A program made the position numbers and the translations under genes. This document shows positions 55,805 through 64,000 of a stretch of DNA of 64,000 nucleotides, piece by piece. The number at the start of each line of letters is the position of its first letter. Position 1 is the stretch's first letter. The DNA comes from Volvox africanus. Taxonomy: Eukaryota > Chlorophyta > Chlorophyceae > Chlamydomonadales > Volvocaceae. Below the pieces are notes generated by a model. That model saw only the letters and a list, made by a program, of their open reading frames with translations. It was not told where the DNA came from and made no database searches. The DNA is taken from the NCBI GenBank assembly GCA_030268105.1, contig BSDZ01000022.1, positions 806,001 through 870,000 of the forward strand, read 5' to 3'.

Positions 55805-58028
55805 AACGGTTGAGAACCGTTACACCCTCCTACGTGTTGATGATTTGTGTTGTACCTCTCCTTCGGGTTTGCTCATAGGTATCTGCACGTCTGGGGACTT
55901 TCGATACCGCGAGCGCGAGCACTTGCAAGTACAGCAAGGCAATCGAGAGCAAACAGAGACAGCGGAAGACTTCAGAGCAAGGAGAGATATAACTTACAAT
56001 CATATATCAACGAAGCAATGCAGGGACGCGATCGCCGTCAGTGCCGGAAGCAAGCGTTCATCACGCGGCGTTGATTAGCGAAGTTCAGGCTTAGCTCACG
56101 CTAAGATAATAGAGCAACTAGCAATAGTTGAGTTGAACACACGAGTGTTCCATAAGCATAAGAATGTTTTGTCTGCTCTACTTAGCCGTCCTCGCATCTG
56201 TTATACTCGCGATATCTCTACACCGTACAATCCACACTAGGAGGCCAACCCTAAGTGCGGCAAACCCTACTGCGTATCTGCGATATCCACGTATAACAAC
56301 CGATAAGCCTTTCTGGCATTTGCATGATGCAAGGGTCCGAATAGCAATATTCGGTTGCAAGTCATTCATCGCGACTAGTGCGGTGCTCGCAAAGCATGCC
56401 GCAATAATGTAAATATTATAGCAAATAATATTACTTAACAGTACATGACATGAGCATGCTGCGCGCCTGTGCTTCTTTGAGCATTGCATATATTAGGCGT
56501 ATCAGCGGTGATGCGATGTGTCGCGATGCATAGCATTAACATGCTGATCATATGCAAATGTATGCAAATACATTTATATGCATGCAAGTTCATTCATGGT
56601 CATCATGCATTCATCAAGTCAGCACATTGCCTTGTAGCGTCGCATTGACCTACGCATCGGCGGGAAATGAACCGTGGCACAACAATTTGCTGGATAAGCT
56701 AAAAGATTCTGCATTCTTTAGCTCTATTGACCTCCAGCAGGGGTATAATCAGATTCGTATAGCTGAATCTGATATCCCTAAAACGGCTTTCTGTATGCCG
56801 TTTGGCCATTTTGAATAAACCGTCCTTAGTTTTGGACTGACAAACACCCCTGCAACGTTCCAAGTGTTAAAGTCAGCAAAGCGCCCGGCCCCTCCCTGGG
56901 CCATATTACTTGCTCTGTCATTCATTCGTATATGAGTGGTGCTCACTCTTAACACCAAGCCGTCATGGACCGTATCTTCAGGCCATACATCAACAAATTC
57001 GTCATCTGTTATCTGGACGATATCCTGGTGTTTTCAAAGACCCGTGAGGAGCACATACAACACCTCCGCCTGGTTTTTGAGGTTCTGCGGCGTGAGCAGC
57101 TATATGCTAAGCGTTCTAAGTGCCACTGGGCACAACCACAGGTGGAGTATCTGGGGCATATAGTGTCTCAGGATGGCATACGGATGGATTCCCAGAAAAC
57201 TGCTGTTGTTCGGGATCGGCCAGTGCCCTCCAACCTGCAGAAACTGCGTAAGTTATTGGGCCTGACCAACTACTTTCATAAGCTCATAGAGCGCTACTCA
57301 GTCACTGCTGCACCGCTAACAAACCTCACACGTAAGGGAGCCTTCTCTTCACCTGAGGCCTGGACCCCCGCATGCCAAGCAGCTTTTGATGCTTTGAAGC
57401 ATGCTATCTCTGATGATATTATCCTGCACTTCCCTGACTACTAATTGCCGTTCCATGTAGAGGTCATAACTACTGCATCTATACATGGGACGGGGGCAGT
57501 TCTGTTGCAGCAGGGACGCCCCATTGCATATACGAGTAAGAAGTTTTTGGGAGCTGAAACCCGTTACTACAGGGGAACAGGAATCCCTTGCAGTCCTACA
57601 TGCCTTGAAGGAATGGCGATGTTACCTTGAGGGCCGGCCTTTTGCCCTCAAGACTGATCACAAACCCCTTACGTTTCTGCAAGGTGTGCCCTCCCTTAAC
57701 TGACGCCAGGCCCGCTGGATGGAGTACCTGGCACGGTTTAACTTCGATTGGGAGTACCTGAGCGGCTCACTGAACATAGCTGATGCTCTCAGTAGGCACC
57801 CCTCACTGCATGCAGCCATTCTGGCGGTAAGCACACGGAGTAGGTCTCAGGCAAAACTTAACTTCGTGCCCTCCGATTTCACCAAGCACTTGAAACAGGC
57901 TTATGCAGCCGACCTGTGGTTCACAAATCATAGCAACACGGGGCACTTGGTAAAGGAGCATGGCTTATGGATCCAATCGGAAGGATCCCACCGTCAGATT
58001 GTCGTACCTAACAATGATTCATTACGTC
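55805..58028 (+). pseudogene. pol: Family D pol, RT-RNase H half (inverted)
   Basis: RT starts at NRYTLLRVDDL (55813-55847), is interrupted by a solo LTR, and resumes LLDKLKDSAFFSSIDLQQGYNQIRIA (56690). A TAA at 56817 and a scrambled stretch follow; then YLDDILVFSKTREEH (57009), thumb, RNase H (stop at 57442, frameshift near 57575, TGA at 57700) and the tether to integrase (FVPSDFTKHLKQAYAADLWF), stopping at NNDSLR (58026). It lies on the + strand while the rest of D is minus. Confidence 0.85.
55843..56689 (-). mobile_element. Solo LTR, family 2, with TSD ATTTG
   Basis: LTR 55848-56684 (837 bp) flanked by exact ATTTG. Removing it restores the RT codons GTT GAT GAT TTG CTG GAT of family D. 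Confidence 0.95.
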
Positions 58029-58729
58029 CACTCTGGGAAAAGCCATCCTCCATATTGTTCGTTGGATCCATAAAGTCCATATGGACTTCCATAAAACCAT
58101 ATGGACTTCCATAACACCCATATGGAAGGCAATAATATCCACATACAGCCATGAAAAACATTTTTAAGTAGATATGTCCTGTCATGACAGCTTGTGGAAA
58201 ATTGTTTTTCTGTGACTTGGGGTCGTTAGGGTTCTGGTAGCCTGACACCTTCCATAATCCATTGTCCCAATTCCATAAAATACACTTCCTAGTGCAGTGC
58301 TTATAGCTTATAACCATGAACAAATTTGAGCATACCACTCTGGTAGCATGCAGTTTGTTTTAGAGGCCATATGCACCTCGTGGTGACCACTTTAATATGA
58401 TGTGATGTGGTACGACAATACCTACCCCTGTTACTAAGATGGGATGTGTATGGCAGTACCTACCCCTGTTATTTCTGTTGCTTCTGGCCTACCTTGCCGT
58501 TACACCTCCAGGAAACCCACAGCCACTCACATTGTATATTCTTCCATCAATCTCTTTGCCGCAACCCTGCTGCCCAGCTGCTCAAGCTCCTGAACCACAT
58601 CCTGCTGCACCTTCTATAGGAGAACATGATGTGCGGAGGGCACTGGGCAGTCAGGAACCATGGCAACATGTGGGTGGCCAAACATTAGTTACAGTACAGT
58701 AGGATGTCCCAGTCCTCCTCCCCATTACC

Positions 58730-59280
58730 ATCCTTGCAGACAAACCAATAAGGATATTTCCCTAAACCCCCTGCCTGTCCCCATAAATATCCCCATCCAC
58801 ATCCCCTTCTGACTTCCCCAAACCAGTCTCTTTCCGTGGCAGGCTGCAATACCTCCCCTCCATCATCCGCTGTCTGACGTCCTTAACCCCTTGTCGTTAT
58901 CCCCTTATATCCCCTTCTCCCGTGTTTTGATGGTTTCTCTGGAAACATTGAACCCATTAAAATACCAGGCTGCAGTCCCGATCCCCACCCCTGCCTCCTC
59001 CCCATCCCCATCCCTGTCCCCATCTGAGCTGCAGCGTTTGTGCGAACCCTAGCCCATGCCCTTGTAACACGTATCAGATGTCAAAGAGCACGTCCAGAAT
59101 GCAATTGATACTGTGCGAAATGCTGCAAGCTCCAATCCTGTGCTTGTGATCTCAACAGGTCCTGAGCTTCAAGATGAAGAACTTGGTTGGCGAAGCCCAT
59201 CAAGCACAGTGATGTGGTCTGTATCATGGCCACCGTTTTGCTCCTTAGCCTGCAGGGCATGCCGAAAACTCACTGAGGGA
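58730..59280. other. Element interior, no supported gene
   Basis: C-rich, CCCCATCCCCATCC-type stretches. Frames here are short. Confidence 0.35.
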
Positions 59281-59284
59281 TATC

Positions 59285-59640
59285 ATTCCCCATCGTTCTT
59301 CTTCCTCCTCCATCATTTTCCCCTGTCGTTAATCCCATTATTTCCCCCGTCCTTATTCCTTTGACGTTTTCCCCCCTTGCTCTCCCCCATCGTTATTCCC
59401 GTTCTTATTCCATCGAGCTCCACAGTCATTTCCGTCCTTATTCTCTTATCATTTTCCCCCGTCGTTATTCCCATCAGCGAGTATCCCCCATCGTTTTTCC
59501 TGCCATTTCCCGCCATTTTCCCCCCGTTGTTATTCCCGTTGTTTTCCTCCGTTGCTTCCCCCTGTTGTTATTCCCGTCCTCATTCCCTTGTCGTTTTCCC
59601 CATCATTATTCCCGTTGTTCTCCCCCATCGTTATTCAAGC
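59285..59640. repeat. CGTTATTCCC-type minisatellite
   Basis: Diverged tandem units of roughly 15-20 bp built on TCGTTATTCCCGTT and TTTTCCCCC. The open frames over it are repeat artefacts. Confidence 0.8.
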
Positions 59641-59672
59641 AAAAGAAGAATGTACGTGCCACTTTCTGAGCA

Positions 59673-60167
59673 CTAACGCCCACCTCTGCTCCCTCTGGGG
59701 CGCCGGCTACTTCTGCCCTGCTTGTCACAAACCGCCTGCTTCATACGTGCTGTCACGGGAAGCAACGCCCCTCTGGTACCCCGGCGTGAGGACCTCAGTC
59801 CCGGTTGATGTGGATTGCCCCCACTGCTTCCCGTGCCACTTGAGACCCCCAATGATGGTGCCATATCGCCGCTACTTGCAGAGGTGTCCCCACTTGCCGC
59901 CTCCCCCTCAGTAAAATCGTCCTCCTCCTCTGCGTCACCCCCTGTACGGCGGCGGTTACTTGCTGCCTGATGCATGCCCCGCCATCCAGTTGATGCCCCC
60001 CTACCACGCGCTTGGCCACCACTTTCCCTGCGTTGCTTCTTTCGGCCCCCACCAGCTCCCATATCGTCATTATCATCATCACGTTGTCGGCGCTGTTTTG
60101 GCTTCCCAGCACGCAATGTTGGATTCGGTAATGGCGCTGTCAGCCAGGCTTTCTCAGGCGGATCCAT
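59673..60167 (-). CDS. Hypothetical Arg/Gly-rich basic protein in TIR element (164 codons)
   Basis: Starts MDPPEKAWLTAPLPNP and contains KQRRQRDDDNDD, GRKKQRRESGG and a Glu/Asp patch, ending RRPRGSRGG. Nuclear-localisation-like basic clusters. No known domain. Might be the first exon of a transposon protein; low complexity makes chance possible. Confidence 0.35.
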   Translation of the reverse strand: MDPPEKAWLTAPLPNPTLRAGKPKQRRQRDDDNDDMGAGGGRKKQRRESGGQARGRGASTGWRGMHQAASNRRRTGGDAEEEDDFTEGEAASGDTSASSGDMAPSLGVSSGTGSSGGNPHQPGLRSSRRGTRGALLPVTARMKQAVCDKQGRSSRRPRGSRGGR

Positions 60168-60689
60168 GTTGTCTTCGCTGGCTTCCTGCTGACGAGATAA
60201 GACTCCGACCTTGCTTTCCTTATTTGTGGCAGTGTGGATTGCGGTTACAATAACCTTTACTTGCAGCAGTATGTATTTAGACAGTTACAAAATAGAGAGC
60301 ATCATTAGGTGACGATAGATAGGTACGAAGGTAGTTAGTTAGTTAGGGTTTTTGGTATGTAGATAGGTGGCCAGAGATACCCTATCTACATGTCATGCAT
60401 ATTATTGGTTGGCCGAATAATAATAGGACATGAAGCTAATGACAGTACGTGATGCTGAATAATCGCCGTATTTTGCATGCGAAATGGACGCTTCCTTTTG
60501 TGCCCTCCATGCCAGCCATGGTAACTTTCCATAAAATGCCGTTTCCATTCCATAAAATGCCTTCCATAAAATACCTTCCATAACCTGGTGGCAGGATTAT
60601 GGATTCCATATCAAAATAATATGGAGGCCACTTTATGGAAAAGGAGGCTGGATTTTATGGAAGCCGGACCCCCCCTTTTTCCCAGAGTG

Positions 60690-60910
60690 TATTGTATGCT
60701 TGCAGTGCGTACGGGAAGTCTGCCCGCGTGGGAGTGTTGTGATATTCGGTCAGACTTCTTCTCTCATATTATGTGTTCATTACTTGAACGCATTGTTAGG
60801 ACCGTACTGTGTCTGAATTTTCAAATGTGAAGGGTCTTATGTACGATCCTTCACCAAGTCGCTACTTATTCCCCGAAGCTGACTTGCTTCTTTAGCTGTT
60901 TGTAACATCT
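60690..60910. other. Short non-coding stretch
   Basis: Between the TIR element and the family D leader. A weak resemblance to the integrase N-terminus (RYCMLAVRTGSLPAW) is not convincing. Confidence 0.3.
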
Positions 60911-61101
60911 ATTGCTCGCCCAGACTTTAGGAGTGTCTTTGTGGCTTGAGGCATAGTGGCAGCTCGCTTGTCCAGCTTGTGCTGAACTGGACCTTATCTC
61001 AGCTGTTGCTACGCGAGTTTCACAACATTGAGAAGGCTTGAAAAGATTTCAGCGGAAGACTTGACGAGACGTCCCAGGGAGGAACAGTCTCAATACCAGC
61101 T
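60911..61101 (-). repeat. Leader segment of family D element (copy 2) with PBS
   Basis: Near-identical to 51867-52057, with the primer-binding site at 61085-61098. Truncated at the same base as copy 1. Confidence 0.8.
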
Positions 61102-61517
61102 TGTTGTATATGGTACCCACGAAGGGTGGTATCAAAAAGATACCGGTTGTTGTGCCAGAGCCCGATGAAATAGAGCCGCCGACTAGGTCGTACTTGAGAG
61201 GCCATAAGGCCTCGAACCGGGCGTGACCTCCAGAAGTCACCACTACAACCGGAGATTCAGTGAACCAGGAACCAGGTGTTCCACCATTTACCATTCAGGT
61301 GGTAAATGGCCCACTACATACAGGTTATGGAGTAACCGACAGGTTCGGATGTTTCGGGAAGTCGGTTAGTATTGGTCGTCGACAGCCGAGACCAAATCCA
61401 CAAATCGAATGCCAGATGGGAACATGAAACAGTTAATCTGATAATTAATTATATTTTATAATAAGCAGATAATTATTATATCTTAATGATTTACCGAAAT
61501 GCATTAAGGATACAACA
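61102..61517 (-). repeat. LTR, family D (copy 2)
   Basis: 416 bp; differs from copy 1 mainly by loss of one 8-bp unit in the TATTTTATTTTATA stretch. It abuts the end of dispersed repeat R1. Confidence 0.88.
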
Positions 61518-61518
61518 A

Positions 61519-61820
61519 CGTCCTCGGGCGCCCCTGGCACCCCCTGATAGGCAGCTTGCGCCTTGCACCCGACGGATGGGGTTCTTTTCTTCCCGGCACT
61601 ACCGACCATTTTTCCTTTATTTTAGGCGGCGGGTTGTAACCCTGCCACAGCGCCAGCCCGGGCACCCACTGTAGGGCAGACGGAAGTCATGCGCATCCAG
61701 TTAAAATGAACCTGTGTGCGGTAGTCGGGGTTCGACCCCGAAACATTTAGTCGTTCCTAGCAAGTCGAACCACTGTATCACAGGGTGCAAAAGCGCATGA
61801 TGCTGTGGTCCAAGATCCCA
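61519..61820 (-). repeat. Dispersed repeat R1, copy 2 (tRNA-like SINE candidate)
   Basis: Inverted relative to 5789-6106. The minus strand holds a 75-nt tRNA-like unit (about 61713-61788): outer stem CCTGTG/CACAGG, an A-box-like ATACAGTGGTTCGAC and a T-arm-like CGGGGTCGAACCCCG with a 5-nt loop, so not a functional tRNA. Confidence 0.6.
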
Positions 61821-63744
61821 CATCACAGGTCCCGAATGGATGTATGCTCAACTGAGGTTGGGTTGTATGTTAGCTATTTGTCATTATTTATATGAAACAA
61901 ATATAAATGCATTACGGAGCCTTCTGGCTCTTTTTAGCTCGATTGGAGTAAGATTTGGGGATGTACGACAGATTCGTGCATCCGGAACCATACGGCAGGA
62001 TCGGTCGGTCCGAAAAAACACTTCTTACGATGTGTTCAGGAAATAAAATGCCAACCCCCCGGTCACTCGTTATATTTCAACATGTACAAACGTAGATCAA
62101 GTGGTAGGTGCACATGCTGCCTGTTGGACGTCAAACGGAGTAAACGGACGTTGAAATCATAGGCTGGCATGCATATGTGAAAGTACGTATCTACCTAGCA
62201 AAAAATATTGTATTAATACTTGTCTACCCCAGCTGCCCCAGCCACGCATGACACCTTTGATGGGCTGTTGAGATACGTCTAAAGGCCTTTGTACGTGTAT
62301 CTGCCATAACAAAAGGATGAGCATCTATTGGTGCGCGTTTCAGAAGCGTTATGTTAAAAGACTGTTTCACTGTCTCGGTACGATGGTTGACATACGATAA
62401 GCGTGTGAATGAAGGAACCTATTTATGTAGGTTGCACGAACTACAAATGTACAGCGCCATGTGTTAAAGGATAAATATTCGTCACATTAAGATTAAGGCT
62501 GTATACTATATATAAATAGAATAAAAAAGTAGCGATCCTTAAGCTGGATAGAGGTGGCCAGCTGGATCAGCCAAGCTGACTCGGCAGCAAGCTCACTATC
62601 ATTGTTGCATGGTATACATCCCCTAAGATGGCCTACCTTGAGACGGAGTTAGAATGCCATGATTGCTTCTCATCAGCGATTATTGCATGTTAGATCCGGA
62701 CGGCCAACTACTGTTTCTTATTAATGACGGAGAATTAGCCGGGGCGGTAAAGGGTTTGGGGGGTCCCCAGTGAGAGTCTGTGCAGCACATGTGATATATA
62801 TACATATATATATACATATAATATGTGCTTATATTGCTGAACAGCATGAAAAATGTAATGTTAACATAACGGGATGTCCTTTTCGCGTGGGGGCCTGTGA
62901 TATATATATATGGTACGGCTCTTCAGTCGTGTCTTGTCCGCCCTCACTGGCAGGACTCATCAGCAATGAAATGCTCCGCCTGGCAAGTGCGAACCCACGG
63001 CCCCTTAGAGGAGTCCTGGTGTTGCTGTGTGACCTGAAACCCACCTAAATGGCAGTGGGTGGTCCTAACGGGGCTGCGGGGCACATGCATGAACACGGGG
63101 CGTAGAGAACAAGAGAATCTACGAAATCAAACAACCCAGTTGTTAGGTATCAAAATTTTCACTAGTACAACCTTAGTGCCTCCTTTCAAATGTGAAACGC
63201 AATGCGTTTCGATTATTGGGCATGGCTTGAGTGCTTGCGAATGGCTACATCCAAACCTCCTTCATCCACCTGTTGCTAGCCGATGTCCATGCATGTATGT
63301 ACGAACGACTACTTCTGCATACCACACCTTATCATAGTTATCTTCTTTTTTCTTCGGAATGACTACTCATACCAGCACACACTTTACACTTCAGCGGCAG
63401 CCACCGGCACGTCACCATCCACACACTCCATCTGTGATGTTTACGTACGTAGATAGCTAGGCCAGGCACCATACATGATTACCTCGCCTCCCGCGTTCCC
63501 TCTATTGTATATTGTATTCCAAAAGCTATCATAGTTATCTGGTTCACGAAGTCACTCATGTTTGCGGGCTGATGGAGTCACGGCGGATTCTACGTGAATG
63601 ACGGCGTACGGCGCTTATTATATATCACGCGGGACCATATAACGTGCAAAAATTGCCCTAGAAATTCAGAATGTAAATTTACTGCGACAATAACCCTTGC
63701 ACTACAGACAGGCTACCTGACTTGACGGATAAGAAATTGTATTT
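61821..63744. other. No supported gene
   Basis: Low-GC sequence with TATATA microsatellite patches (62796-62822, 62900-62912). Short frames only. Confidence 0.45.
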
Positions 63745-63927
63745 TTAGGCGGCCGGAGGTTTAGGAACGTTGAAGGCAAAGCTACGCAAGGTGAGACCTT
63801 GAGTTGTCATTCTTTTTGTTACATGCTTCGCCCATGGTACCGAAACTTTTTCAAATTGTTTTGAGTCGAAGCGCAACTTAGGGCGTGAAGGAAAAACGCG
63901 CGGGCAACGCAAACATCGTAAATACAA
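63745..63927 (-). CDS. Small basic protein or C-terminal exon, possibly bL28-like
   Basis: 60 codons ending TAA, with A/T-ending codons unlike the first gene. The pattern RVFPSRPKLRFDSKQFEKV...HVTKRMTTQGLTLRSF loosely resembles the bL28 ribosomal protein core (basic/aromatic strand followed by V-[ST]-T-[RKQ]-[AG]-L). The start is uncertain; an exon upstream may lie beyond the window. I would treat it as unknown. Confidence 0.25.
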   Translation of the reverse strand: MYLRCLRCPRVFPSRPKLRFDSKQFEKVSVPWAKHVTKRMTTQGLTLRSFAFNVPKPPAA

Positions 63928-64000
63928 TAATATTGTGTGTCAAGATAATAAAAAGAAGAATTATCATCGCATTCTAGGATGGACTGTTCATGGGCGTCCA

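Larger units (their letters stand above)
58029..60689. mobile_element. Element with CACTCTGGGAAAA inverted ends
   Basis: Left end CACTCTGGGAAAAG (58029), right end inverted CACTCTGGGAAAAAG (60689). Both subterminal regions hold many TTCCATAAAA and CCATATGG motifs in both orientations. Interior mostly non-coding. I see no convincing target duplication (GTC left, TAT right), so class is uncertain (CACTA-like by the first bases). Confidence 0.6.

Noticed and set aside
59361..59676. Phe/Pro-rich frames around 59.4 kb
   Set aside because: Products of the CGTTATTCCC minisatellite.
61713..61788. A functional tRNA gene
   Set aside because: The T-arm loop has 5 nt instead of 7 and the anticodon arm does not fold properly; better seen as a tRNA-derived repeat.

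Overview
The window looks like nuclear DNA of a volvocine-type green alga (Chlorophyceae). The left part has dense GT-AG introns, Ala/Gly-rich coding exons with strong G/C third-position bias, long (GT)n tracts and TGTAA-type polyadenylation motifs. The right part is an accessory block of stacked transposable elements. I do not recognise the species or contig, and nothing bacterial, such as operons or Shine-Dalgarno sites, is visible.

Region 1 (about 0.4-22.1 kb, + strand) is one very large spliced gene. Twenty-one exons from 1869 to 22085 join in compatible phases to an open frame of exactly 3,704 codons plus stop, with two further candidate exons upstream. The product has armadillo-like helical segments scattered between Ala-, Gly-, Ser- and Gln-rich linkers, a Cys/His-containing folded region near the C-terminus and a basic lysine-rich tail. 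Its introns carry pentanucleotide repeats, a roughly 200-bp purine tract, telomere-like GGGGTTA repeats and a tRNA-like dispersed repeat that recurs inverted at 61.5 kb.

Region 2 (22.1-25.2 kb) has no supported gene. It holds a long TG microsatellite, telomere-like fragments and a striking roughly 300-nt foldback.

Region 3 (25.2-40.6 kb) is a nest of related Ty3/gypsy chromovirus elements on the minus strand. Outer element A (TSD CAACC) was entered by element B (TSD CTTAG), and element C sits in the remains of B. C has an intact pol frame and a broken gag; A has an intact gag and a broken pol. In both, gag and pol are in the same frame and separated by a single UAG, followed 7 nt later by a perfect 7-bp GC stem. 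This is a strong candidate for stop-codon readthrough.

Region 4 (41.2-47.3 kb) is a CACTA-type DNA transposon with about 38-bp inverted ends, a GAT target duplication and dense GCGTTAGG-type subterminal arrays. It carries the 3' exons of a spliced gene and was later hit by two LTR elements that survive as solo LTRs with perfect TSDs. It sits beside a degenerate tyrosine-recombinase retroelement (DIRS/PAT-like, 47.6-49.5 kb).

Region 5 (51.9-61.5 kb) is a second chromovirus family (D) broken into pieces of opposite orientation, a Ty1/copia remnant, one more solo LTR, and a 2.7-kb element with CACTCTGGGAAAA inverted ends. The last 2.5 kb are mostly unannotated, apart from a small minus-strand reading frame at the right edge that may be the C-terminal part of a ribosomal-protein-like gene.
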